Below are positions 51,976 through 60,191 of a stretch of DNA of 64,000 nt, piece after piece. This stretch comes from DATHWB01 sp040905965. Lineage in GTDB: Bacteria; Actinomycetota; Acidimicrobiia; Spongiisociales; ZC4RG35. How positions within the stretch are numbered: position 1 is the stretch's first letter; every line of letters begins with the position of its first letter. Below the pieces are notes generated by a model, which saw only the letters and a list, made by a program, of their open reading frames with translations, did not search any database and was not told the origin of the DNA. The stretch spans positions 3,213 through 67,212 of the forward strand of contig JBBDQP010000112.1 in the NCBI GenBank assembly GCA_040905965.1, given 5' to 3'. The translations under genes and the position numbers were made by a program.

Positions 51976-52317
51976 GTGATCGGGCCATCATTCAAAGTCG
52001 AGACCACCGAGCGCGGACATGCCGTCCACGTCGTGGTGTCCGGCGAGATCGACATCAAGACTGCGCCCGAGCTCGAAGCCGCGATTACCGACCGGGCGAG
52101 CGATCACTTGGTCATCGACGTCAACGATGTCGACTTCATCGATTCCACCGGATTGCGGGTCCTCGTGGTTGCGAAGACACGAACCGGTGAGAACGGTGGG
52201 AGTCTCGTGATCGTGGCGCCCGACGGCTCGGCCGTACTCCGCACCATTCGTCTGGCCGGCATGGCCGCCGACTTCCACGTTGTCGCCCACCCGGATGAAG
52301 TGACCGCTCCCGAGTGA
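51976..52317 (+). CDS. STAS-domain anti-anti-sigma factor (RsbV/SpoIIAA-like)
   Basis: 113-aa STAS protein. VVSGEIDIKTAPELEAAI is the first half. LVIDVNDVDFIDSTGLRVLV contains the phosphorylatable Ser in DSTGLRVL. LVIVAPDGSAVLRTIRLAGM is the last helix region. When dephosphorylated it should bind the RsbW-like kinase and free the sigma factor. GTG 51976 lies 41 bp after the kinase gene. Its stop overlaps the GTG of the sigma gene (GTGA). Confidence 0.9.
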   Translation: MIGPSFKVETTERGHAVHVVVSGEIDIKTAPELEAAITDRASDHLVIDVNDVDFIDSTGLRVLVVAKTRTGENGGSLVIVAPDGSAVLRTIRLAGMAADFHVVAHPDEVTAPE

Positions 52318-53426
52318 GCGGCAACGACCGGGACGGCAGAAGCGGCGACGACGGGACCGTCGTCGAAATCCGGCTCGAACCCGACCTCAGAGCGCCCTTC
52401 CTCGCCCGGCGCCTGGTGGGATCGATCGTCACGACTGGCCCGCGACCACGGGCGATCGATGCATCTCTACTCGCAGGCGAGATCACCACCGCGATGCTGG
52501 TGGAAGCCCATCCAATCCTCCTCACAGTGAGGGAAACCGGCAGAACCATTCGCGTCTCCGCCACGAGCGGGTCAAGAGATCCTGGCCGTCCCGACGCGAT
52601 CGCCGTCGCCCTCCTCGATCGCGTTGCCGACCGCTGGTCCAGTGACGGTTCGCTCTGGTTCGAGATCGATCTCATTCGGCGCCAGGATCTCTCGGGCTTG
52701 TCGGATGGCGACCTGTTCGCGCTCCTCCCCGCCGACCGGGATGCCCGCGACGAACTCTTCGAACGCTATGCCCGGTTCGCTGCCTCGATCTCGCGGAGAT
52801 ACGGCTCGCGGGACCACCGCGCCGATGATCTCGAACAGGTCGCGATGCTCGGATTGGTTCGATCGCTCGAACGCTTCGATCCTGTGCAGGGAGTCAAGTT
52901 CACGAGTTTTGCCGGGCCGTGGATCGCCGGAACCGTGAAACACCACCTCCGCGACCACGGATGGTCGATGCGGGTGCCACGATCACTCCAGGAGCAGTCT
53001 CTTGCGGTCAAGCGAGCCCGGGCCGAGTTGACCCAGCGCCTGGGCAGACACCCGAGCATCGAAGAGTTGGCCGAAGCGACGGATCTGACGAGCGAGGCGA
53101 TCCGGACGGCAACTCTCGCCGGCGACACCTATTCCTTGACCTCGCTTGACGCCCCCGCAGGCGCCGACGACGGCAATAGGCTCGGGGACCTCGTCGGGGA
53201 AGTCGATCCAGAGTTCGCGGTGGCCGAAGAGTGGCCGGCGATCGAGGCAGTGTTGGACCGGCTATCCGACCGAGAACAGCAGATCCTCTACCTCCGCTTC
53301 TTCGAGGACCTCACCCAGGCCGAGATCGCACCGATCGTCGGGATCTCCCAGGTGCATGTCTCGCGAGTGCTCTCGAAGTCGCTGGCGAGGGTCAAAGAAC
53401 TCCTCCAAGATCAGGATGACGACTGA
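52314..53426 (+). CDS. SigB/SigF/SigG-type sigma factor with N-terminal degenerate RsbW-like domain
   Basis: 370 aa, against about 260 for ordinary members. Residues ~20-120 follow the HATPase_c_2 pattern of the neighbouring kinase: RAPFLARRLVGSIV, then LLAGEITTAMLVEAHP at the N-box, and ALLDRVADRWSSDGSLWFEI at the end. The essential N-box Asn is Ala60, so this domain should not bind ATP-Mg normally. Region 2 is at about 145-215 (DDLEQVAMLGLVRSLERFDP, then VKFTSFAGPWIAGTVKHHLR). Region 3 is at about 220-275, and region 4 at about 305-365 (LSDREQQILYLRFFEDLTQA). The start is fixed by the 4-base overlap with the STAS gene. The N-terminal fold may act as a built-in regulator or docking site. Confidence 0.85.
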   Translation: MSGNDRDGRSGDDGTVVEIRLEPDLRAPFLARRLVGSIVTTGPRPRAIDASLLAGEITTAMLVEAHPILLTVRETGRTIRVSATSGSRDPGRPDAIAVALLDRVADRWSSDGSLWFEIDLIRRQDLSGLSDGDLFALLPADRDARDELFERYARFAASISRRYGSRDHRADDLEQVAMLGLVRSLERFDPVQGVKFTSFAGPWIAGTVKHHLRDHGWSMRVPRSLQEQSLAVKRARAELTQRLGRHPSIEELAEATDLTSEAIRTATLAGDTYSLTSLDAPAGADDGNRLGDLVGEVDPEFAVAEEWPAIEAVLDRLSDREQQILYLRFFEDLTQAEIAPIVGISQVHVSRVLSKSLARVKELLQDQDDD

Positions 53427-53441
53427 GGACGCACCAGTGCC

Positions 53442-55244
53442 TCACTCCTCCTCATCGGATATTCCTGCTGATTCCGGCGAGACCTCCTCGATCCCCAGCA
53501 CCAGCAGTGCTGCATCGTCGAGTGTGCTCGGCCGCGCATCGATGAGTTCGTCGGCCAGCTGATCAGGAACGCAGTCACCCGACGCCACTCGCCCGGCGAC
53601 CATCCCGATCCCGAACTCGACATCGGCGTCGCGCATCTCGATCAGCCCGTCGGTGAACAGCACGATCTGCCATGGGATTGTGAGCGCCACGATTGCGTCC
53701 TCGTAGCGCTGATCAGACTCGGCGCCCAGCGGCGAACCGAGCGCCTCATCGAGTGCGGCGACCGAATCGCCCTGGCGGATCAGGCCCGGGAGGTGCCCGG
53801 CCCGGGTATACCGGAACTCACCGCCGGCGAGATCGAGAACACCGTGGAAGATCGTCGCCATCGTCCCTGAGCCGCGCAGAGCGCCCTCCAATTGGGCCAT
53901 CTGTCCGGCGGGGGACTGTCCCGCGCTCGCCAAGGTGATCCCCCGCAGCAGGTTTCGCACCTGGGCCATCTGCGCGGTGGCAGATGCACCGTGTCCCGCA
54001 ACATCACCGATCGTCACGACCACTCGGTCCTCACCCGTCGAGTACACGTCGTACCAATCCCCTCCAGCCCGCGTGTACTCGGATGCCGCGTCATATCGGC
54101 CGGCAACGATCACGCCTCCCACTTTGGCCAGGCGCTCTGGCTCGAACCACTCGAACAGTCCCTTCGCAAGGTCACCGAGTTCATCCAGGGCCTGGGCGCG
54201 ATGACGAGCCACCCCGATGGCGGCGGCGCCTGCCAATCCCGACACTGCGAGCAGGCCCACGAGACCGATCGCGCTGATTGCTGAGGTTCGCTCCGCCGAC
54301 TCCCGCCGCTCGACGCCGATGCTGGTCAGGTCGTTCTCCACCCGAGCAACGAGCGAACGAACCGATTCGAGCCGCCGGGAGGAGGCACCGAACCACGCAA
54401 TCAATTCGATCTCGTTTCCCGCCTGAACCTCCATGAGGAGCCTCTGGGCGTCGTCTGAGGTCATCGCAATGAACAGCTCAGAAACCTCGGCTCCAATCTC
54501 GGGGAGACCCAGACCACGAATCGACGAGAGATTGGTACGGGCCGCCTGTTGAAGAAGGAGAAGCTTCACGAGCTCCTCCTCACGGATGGGAGTGCCGTCC
54601 GCGAAGGAGCTCACCAGGACATCGCGCTGGTGAGCGAGGGCTTCTCCTGCCTCGAGAATTCGGACCAATGCCCTCACCCGAGGCGCGAGGGCCGCATCCG
54701 AGGCGACGCCTTCCAATCGTCGTGCCCCGGACGCAAGGACGTCGATCATGCCGGCATACGCTTCGACGGTGGAACGTTCCCGAGTCGTCAAATGCGTGTC
54801 ACGCAAGTCGGCGAGCGGGGCGACACCCTCGTCCAGGTCGGACAAAGTGGGTGGCCCGAGTTCATCGAGTACGGACCGTCGGATCTGCCAGCCGGAACGC
54901 AGCAGAGCGAGGCTCGTATCCGTCGCACTCTGCGCTCCCACGTACAGCTCACGGGCTTCCTCAGACGGATCGGCCCGCCATAGCTCGGCCAGCCCTCGCT
55001 CGTCCTGCAGTGCCACCACCGCCCGTCCAAGAAGAATCGCGGCTTCGGCGGCCACTTGCCCCCGTTCGACACGCGTGACCCGGTCGTCGCCTGCCTTGAT
55101 CCCGAGCACCGTGACGATGACGACGCCGATGACCGTGAGAACGGCAAAGAGAACCGTGACCCAGACCCGGCCGAGGTTGGTGACACTGGGTGCGAGCAGC
55201 CACCGTTCATCTCCTTCGGCTCGTGGTTTCTCCTGTCGGGGCAC
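53442..55244 (-). CDS. NIT-domain transmembrane PP2C-type (RsbU/SpoIIE) phosphatase
   Basis: 600 aa. TM1 is at about residues 27-50 (VWVTVLFAVLTVIGVVIVTV). A ~270-residue helical sensor follows, resembling a NIT nitrate/nitrite-sensing domain (ALQDERGLAELWR near its start and VSSFADGTPIREEELVKLLL inside). TM2 is at about 325-347. The PP2C domain has GGDWYDVYSTGEDRVVVTIG, DVAGHGASATAQMA, FTDGLIEMRD and TLDDAALLVLG, which keep the metal Asp residues. It should dephosphorylate the STAS protein encoded opposite and so switch the sigma factor on. GTG 55244. It is convergent with the sigma gene, 15 bp apart. Confidence 0.85.
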   Translation of the reverse strand: MPRQEKPRAEGDERWLLAPSVTNLGRVWVTVLFAVLTVIGVVIVTVLGIKAGDDRVTRVERGQVAAEAAILLGRAVVALQDERGLAELWRADPSEEARELYVGAQSATDTSLALLRSGWQIRRSVLDELGPPTLSDLDEGVAPLADLRDTHLTTRERSTVEAYAGMIDVLASGARRLEGVASDAALAPRVRALVRILEAGEALAHQRDVLVSSFADGTPIREEELVKLLLLQQAARTNLSSIRGLGLPEIGAEVSELFIAMTSDDAQRLLMEVQAGNEIELIAWFGASSRRLESVRSLVARVENDLTSIGVERRESAERTSAISAIGLVGLLAVSGLAGAAAIGVARHRAQALDELGDLAKGLFEWFEPERLAKVGGVIVAGRYDAASEYTRAGGDWYDVYSTGEDRVVVTIGDVAGHGASATAQMAQVRNLLRGITLASAGQSPAGQMAQLEGALRGSGTMATIFHGVLDLAGGEFRYTRAGHLPGLIRQGDSVAALDEALGSPLGAESDQRYEDAIVALTIPWQIVLFTDGLIEMRDADVEFGIGMVAGRVASGDCVPDQLADELIDARPSTLDDAALLVLGIEEVSPESAGISDEEE

Positions 55245-55293
55245 CCGCGAACGCTAGCCATCGACACACCGGCTATCACCAAGTGCGGTACGG

Positions 55294-58026
55294 TCAGTGC
55301 CTGACCACGGCGGGCAGGTCGTCGATCGACGGGAACCAGCCCAGTCTCACCGGCTTGACGCGAATGCGAGCATCCACGACGCGCACCCCGTCACCGGGCT
55401 CGAGGACCATCACCGGGTTCAAGTCCAGCTCGGAAATCTCCGGAATCGCAGCAGCCATGGCAGAAATCCGAAGGATGGTGTCGATGACGGCATCGACATC
55501 GCCCGGCGGAAACCCGCGGTAGCCGTCAAGCAGCTTCGCCCCCTTGATCTCGCGCACCATTTCCCTCGCATCGACGTCTGTCAGCGGATTCAGGCGAAAC
55601 GCGACATCTTTGAGGAGTTCCACGTAGACACCGCCAAGTCCGTACACGACCAGCGGCCCGAAGTTCGGATCCTCGGTCACCCCGATCAGGACCTCGTGCC
55701 CGGCCCCGATCATCTCCTGGACGAGCACGCCGTCGTGTTCGGCGACTGCAGCGGTCACGGAGGCAAAGCCATCCCGGACCGCTTCCTCCCCCTCGATGTC
55801 CAGCACCACGCCGCCGACATCGGACTTGTGGAGCGCCGACTCAGAAATCACTTTGAGGACGACCCGTCCGCCGATCTCCTCGGCAACCCGAACTGCCTCC
55901 TCGACCGACGTCGCCACCCCCGATTTCGGCAGCGTGATCCCGAACGCTGCAAGAACCGACTCGGTCTCGCCGGGTTCCAGCCATACACCGCCCTCCCCGG
56001 TCGTGTTCAAGGCGTGCTCGACGACAGAGCGGGCGGCGTCGACATCGACCCCGTCCAGGTTGGGCACCTCGCCGGGGTCACGCAGCAGCCACTCTCCATA
56101 AGAGACAGATCGGGAAAGGGCGATGGCGGCGGATTCCGGGAAGGAGTAGGTCGGGATGTTGACAAGGTCCGATCGAAGGAAAGCGGCCGCGGTATCCGAC
56201 TGCATGAACACGGAGAGCAGAGTCGTCGGACCCTTGTACTGCTCCGCCGCGGAGCGCAGCGCGGTCGCCACCTGCTCGACTCCCGAGTCTGACGTCGGGA
56301 CGTAGATCACGAGCAGAGCATCGACCTCGCCGCTCTCCAGAACGGTGGTGACCACATAGGAGAACTCCGCGGCTCCCGCCCCGGCGATCATGTCGACCGG
56401 ATTCCTGATCGAGGCTTCCGCCGGAAGCCTGGTCCGAAGAAGATTCTGGGTGGACTCAGAAAACTCTGGGATGTGGAGGCCGTGGGCTTCGAGCGCATCA
56501 GCGGCCAGGATCCCCGGTCCGCCGGCGTTGGTGACGACACCGACTCTGCGGCCCTTCGGCACTGGCTGGCACGAGAGCAGCGACCCGACGGCGAACAGCT
56601 CTTCCAGCGTGTCCACTCGGATCACGCCGGTCTGCCGGAAGAGTGCGTCGACCGCCACATCGAGCGACGCCAGCGCACCCGTATGGGACGACGCGGCCCT
56701 GCTTCCCGTCGCAGTGCGGCCGGACTTCACCGCCACGATCGGCTTCTTGCGGGCGACTCGCGGGGCCAGCCGGGCGAAACGCCTGGGTGCGCCGAAGGAT
56801 TCGAGATACAGCAGGATGACGTCAGTCTGCGGATCGTCCTCCCAGGCCATGAGCAAATCGTTGCCCGAGATGTCCGCCTTGTTCCCCACCGAAACGAACT
56901 GGCTGATGCCGAGACCGGATCGGAGGGCGAACTGCAGGATCGCGATCCCCAGGGCACCCGACTGTGACGACATCGCCACGTTGCCAGCTGGCGGGTACAC
57001 CGGGGCAAAGGTCCCGTTCATGTTCACCGATGGAGCCGTGTTGAGCAGGCCCATGCAGTTCGGCCCCACCATCCGCATCCCGGCGTTCCGAACGAGGTCG
57101 AGCAACTCCGCCTCCAATTCCACGCCGTCACCTCCCACCTCGGAGAACCCCGCGGAGATGACCACCAACCCACGCACCCCCGCTTCGTCGCACTCCCGAA
57201 CGACGTCGAGTACCTGATGCGCAGGAACGACGATGAACGCCAGATCGATCGTGTCGGGAACATCCTTGATCGACGGATAGGCACGGACCGCATTGACGAC
57301 CTGCGTGCGCGGGTTGACCGGGTACAGCGTCCCGGTGTATCCGGTGTGCAGGAGGTTCCGGAAGAGGGTGTTGCCGATCGAACCTTCCCGGGTGCTAGCT
57401 CCGATCACCGCGATCGAACGGGGAAAGAAGAGCGGGAGTACCGAAGCGGTCACGGCCCGGCGCTCGCGTTCCTCGGCCCGGGCTCGGGCGTCGTCGGTAT
57501 ACGCCACGGGGAAATCGACCGTGAAGATGCCGTCTTCGACAGTCCGCTTCAGCTCGTACCCGGAGTTGCGGAACACCCGCATCATCTGGACGTTCTCCGG
57601 CAGGACGAAGGCGCGGAAGCCGTCGATGCCGTGGTCACGGGCGTAGGCAGTGATGAGCTGGAGGAGCGAGGTCCCGATTCCGTGTCCCTGCATCTCGTCA
57701 GAAACCGAGAAAGCGACTTCGGCTCGGTCCGGATCGTCCGGCTCGGTGTCGTACCGGGCAACGCCAACCATCCGACCGTCGTAGAGGGCGATCAGCGCCA
57801 TCCGGGTGGAGTAATCGACGGTCGTGAAGTACTCGACCTCCTTGGAGTCCAACGACGCCTTGACCTGGAAGAAGCGGTAGTAGCGACTCTCTGGACCGAG
57901 TCGCTCGAAGAAGTCGACGAGCAAGTCGCCGTCGCTTGGTGTGATCGGCCGAACCCGCACCGTCTCGCCGGTGCGGGTGACGATGTCGAGTTCGAATTCG
58001 GTTGGATACGCAGCCACGCACAGCAA
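55294..58026 (-). CDS. GNAT - NDP-forming acyl-CoA synthetase fusion (ACD/Pat-like)
   Basis: About 910 aa. The N-terminal ~190 residues form a GNAT acetyltransferase (AEVAFSVSDEMQGHGIGTSL is the acetyl-CoA loop). A CoA-binding Rossmann domain (IAVIGASTREGSIGNTLFRN), a succinyl-CoA-ligase-like domain (GNVAMSSQSGALGIAILQF) and an ATP-grasp domain (ESALHKSDVGGVVLDIEGEE) follow. The catalytic phospho-His region is in SSHTGALA. This order matches protein acetyltransferases of the Pat/PatZ type, which modify lysines on metabolic enzymes such as acyl-CoA synthetases. It could regulate the synthetase at 48870. The start is uncertain: TTG 58026, or GTG 58017, three codons later. Confidence 0.88.
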   Translation of the reverse strand: MLCVAAYPTEFELDIVTRTGETVRVRPITPSDGDLLVDFFERLGPESRYYRFFQVKASLDSKEVEYFTTVDYSTRMALIALYDGRMVGVARYDTEPDDPDRAEVAFSVSDEMQGHGIGTSLLQLITAYARDHGIDGFRAFVLPENVQMMRVFRNSGYELKRTVEDGIFTVDFPVAYTDDARARAEERERRAVTASVLPLFFPRSIAVIGASTREGSIGNTLFRNLLHTGYTGTLYPVNPRTQVVNAVRAYPSIKDVPDTIDLAFIVVPAHQVLDVVRECDEAGVRGLVVISAGFSEVGGDGVELEAELLDLVRNAGMRMVGPNCMGLLNTAPSVNMNGTFAPVYPPAGNVAMSSQSGALGIAILQFALRSGLGISQFVSVGNKADISGNDLLMAWEDDPQTDVILLYLESFGAPRRFARLAPRVARKKPIVAVKSGRTATGSRAASSHTGALASLDVAVDALFRQTGVIRVDTLEELFAVGSLLSCQPVPKGRRVGVVTNAGGPGILAADALEAHGLHIPEFSESTQNLLRTRLPAEASIRNPVDMIAGAGAAEFSYVVTTVLESGEVDALLVIYVPTSDSGVEQVATALRSAAEQYKGPTTLLSVFMQSDTAAAFLRSDLVNIPTYSFPESAAIALSRSVSYGEWLLRDPGEVPNLDGVDVDAARSVVEHALNTTGEGGVWLEPGETESVLAAFGITLPKSGVATSVEEAVRVAEEIGGRVVLKVISESALHKSDVGGVVLDIEGEEAVRDGFASVTAAVAEHDGVLVQEMIGAGHEVLIGVTEDPNFGPLVVYGLGGVYVELLKDVAFRLNPLTDVDAREMVREIKGAKLLDGYRGFPPGDVDAVIDTILRISAMAAAIPEISELDLNPVMVLEPGDGVRVVDARIRVKPVRLGWFPSIDDLPAVVRH

Positions 58027-58062
58027 CTTACCCTCGCCCCACCCTCCAACGTTTTTGTCCCT

Positions 58063-58089
58063 CCAAACGCTTCATTCTTGAAGCGCTGG
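58063..58089. repeat. Hairpin repeat element, copy B
   Basis: CGCTTCA, TTCT, TGAAGCG (58068-58085) is a 7-bp core stem, extended to CCA/TGG beyond a small internal loop. It shares CCCTCCAAACGC and TCATTCTTGA with the element at 17473, with a compensating base pair (T:A in place of G:C), and the A-run and GGTC(A/G)G on its right side. It lies 3' of aceK on the minus strand, next to a contig break. Confidence 0.75.
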
Positions 58090-58090
58090 T

Positions 58091-58300
58091 TCGCTAAAAA
58101 CCAGGTCGGCGGCGGCGGATTCGGTCACGCGGTACCAAGGCGAGCNNNNNNNNNNNNNNNNNNNNNNNNNNNNNNNNNNNNNNNNNNNNNNNNNNNNNNN
58201 NNNNNNNNNNNNNNNNNNNNNNNNNNNNNNNNNNNNNNNNNNNNNTCGCTAAAAACCAGGTCGGCGGCGGCGGATTCGGTCACGCGGTACCAAGGCGAGC
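58091..58300. other. 100-N gap flanked by a 55-bp duplicate
   Basis: 58091-58145 and 58246-58300 are identical 55-base strings around N at 58146-58245. The most economical reading is two contig ends sharing one k-mer that were scaffolded instead of joined. If so, about 155 bp here do not exist, and the aceK 3' end simply continues into the hairpin element. Confidence 0.9.
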
Positions 58301-60028
58301 GTCGTCGCGGTAGGCGAAGATCTCGATTCGTCGACCGTCTGCCCGCATCTCCTGCCACCGCTGCCAGGTGGCCGCCTCGAAGATGTCGGCGTGCTTGGAC
58401 TCGAACACGTCCCGGAGTCTGCCCTGTAGTCCGAGGAAGTTGCGGAACTCTTCGGGAAACACGTCATCGGGACCAACCGGGAACCAGGGCTGTGCCGACA
58501 TCGCATCAGCGGCGTCATCGGTGTCGGGGAGCGAGCGGAAATTGCATTCTTCGAGCGTCTGCAACTCGTCGTAGTCGTAGAAGACGACCCGGCCGTGGCG
58601 AGTGACACCGAAATTCTTCATGAGCATGTCCCCTGGGAAAATTCCGCTGGCGGCCATGTCCTTGATCGCCTGGCCGTAATCGTCGATCGCTCGTTCCGCA
58701 TCGGAAGGACGAGCCTCCTTCAGATAGACGTCGAGGGGCGTTACCCGTCTTTCGACGTATGCGTGGCGGATGGTGACCGTGTCGCCTTCGACGTCGACCG
58801 TACGCGAACAATGCTCCGTGAGATAGACCAGGAGGTCCGGGTCGAACCGATCGCGAGGCAAGGTGAGATACTCGAACTCCTGGGCATCGACCATCCGCCC
58901 TGCCCGATCGTGTCTGAAGACCAGTCGGTAACGGTTGAGCACCCGATCCCGTGTGACTGTCTTGGGAGCGCCAAACCGGTCGCGAATGATCTTCAGCACG
59001 ACGTCGAACCCTGGCAGCGTGAAGACCACCATCACGAGACCGGGCGTCCCCCGGGTGGTGACGAAGCGATCAGGCGACACCGACAGATGGCGACGCAGTT
59101 CCCGGTAGAGCTCGGTCTTGCCGTGCTTGGTGTAGCCGAGCGAGATGTAGAGCTCGGCTGTCCGTTTGCGAGGCATCAGCGTCCCGAGAAAGTGGACGAG
59201 CTGCTGTGGACCGACAGCGTTCACGAAGAAATAGCTTCGGGTGAAGCTGAAGAAGATGCTCGCCTCGTTTTCCGTGAGCAGCACCGCGTCGACCCTTATG
59301 CCGTCGTCGAGATGACCGAGCACGATCACCAACGGCAGCACCTGGGACCCGGAGTAGACCTTTCCGACGATGGCGGCACCGGATCCCCGAAAGAACAGCG
59401 GCACCACCACTTCCGCCCGATCGATCCCCTGCAGCCCGCCCACGGCAGCCAGCCGATCGGCGATCCGTTCCCCCGCTTCGGCCGCGTCGGCCGCAAGCGA
59501 CCGCCACGTGGCATCGAGACCCGTGTCCCTGAGAATCCGTTCGACGAGAGACGACGGGGATGCCGGCCTCTCATACGCCCGGAGAATGGACGAGGCCACT
59601 GACGGCGCCACGACGTCGGAGTCGACGAATTCGATACGAGGATCGACCCCCACAGTCGTGAAGATCTTGCGGGTCACCGAATTGAAGAAGGTCTCGGCCA
59701 GTTCGGTGTCGGGTCTGCTGGAGACGAGCACCGCGTACACCGCCTTCATTCCCGCCCACACCATCGAGTCGTGCACCTTGTCCTCGAGAGTGTGTTGGAG
59801 GCGTTCCGCGGTGTCGATCGCGGCCCGGGCGTACAGATCGAGGCGCTCGACGTGATCGCTTGCCAGCCCCGCCCAGTCGCGCGCCTCGAAGCGATGCCGC
59901 GCCCGCCGAGTGACGATGAGATGACGATCGGCGAGCTCGGACCACGCCGATGCGACCGCCTTGGCTCCCAAACCAGCCAGACGAGAGTCGCTGAGATCGG
60001 ATCCTGAGAACGCGGGCGGAGTGGACAT
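58280..60028 (-). CDS. aceK: Isocitrate dehydrogenase kinase/phosphatase AceK
   Basis: 582-aa bifunctional enzyme that phosphorylates and dephosphorylates isocitrate dehydrogenase to steer carbon into the glyoxylate bypass. The N-terminal ~300 residues are the AceK-specific regulatory region. The kinase-like domain follows: VVLKIIRDRFGAPKTVTRD carries the ATP-binding Lys, YVERRVTPLDVYLKE follows, and IFPGDMLMKNFGVTRHGRVV with FYDYDEL holds the catalytic and metal Asp residues. PDDVFPEEFRNFLG and a C-terminal HADIFEAATW complete the family. AceK is mainly known from proteobacteria. No isocitrate lyase, malate synthase or Icd gene is adjacent. The last 21 bp lie inside the repeated 55-mer. Confidence 0.92.
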   Translation of the reverse strand: MSTPPAFSGSDLSDSRLAGLGAKAVASAWSELADRHLIVTRRARHRFEARDWAGLASDHVERLDLYARAAIDTAERLQHTLEDKVHDSMVWAGMKAVYAVLVSSRPDTELAETFFNSVTRKIFTTVGVDPRIEFVDSDVVAPSVASSILRAYERPASPSSLVERILRDTGLDATWRSLAADAAEAGERIADRLAAVGGLQGIDRAEVVVPLFFRGSGAAIVGKVYSGSQVLPLVIVLGHLDDGIRVDAVLLTENEASIFFSFTRSYFFVNAVGPQQLVHFLGTLMPRKRTAELYISLGYTKHGKTELYRELRRHLSVSPDRFVTTRGTPGLVMVVFTLPGFDVVLKIIRDRFGAPKTVTRDRVLNRYRLVFRHDRAGRMVDAQEFEYLTLPRDRFDPDLLVYLTEHCSRTVDVEGDTVTIRHAYVERRVTPLDVYLKEARPSDAERAIDDYGQAIKDMAASGIFPGDMLMKNFGVTRHGRVVFYDYDELQTLEECNFRSLPDTDDAADAMSAQPWFPVGPDDVFPEEFRNFLGLQGRLRDVFESKHADIFEAATWQRWQEMRADGRRIEIFAYRDDARLGTA

Positions 60029-60076
60029 GGACTGAGATTGCAGGGCTGATCGGACGCCCGCAAGTGCAGATCACCC

Positions 60077-60092
60077 GAAACGCGTTGGAAAC
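60077..60092. promoter_or_regulatory. Two GAAAC boxes upstream of amt
   Basis: GAAAC at 60077-60081 and 60088-60092 are separated by six bases, the period used by GlnR nitrogen-control sites, in which GTNAC and GAAAC-like pentamers alternate. The flanking positions do not match well, so this is only a weak hint of nitrogen control. It lies 100-115 bp before the amt ATG. Confidence 0.25.
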
Positions 60093-60191
60093 GAGATCGC
60101 GTCCCAGTCGCAACAGTCGGATAACGGCGCCGCAAACCAGCCTCCATACGTTGGCCGTGACCCCATGCACAAACCTATCGGAGGGAACGGA

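Noticed and set aside
58091..58300. Genuine duplication of the aceK 3' end
   Set aside because: The duplicate is exactly 55 bp and abuts a 100-N placeholder, as at the other gap, so it is best read as a k-mer overlap between contig ends.
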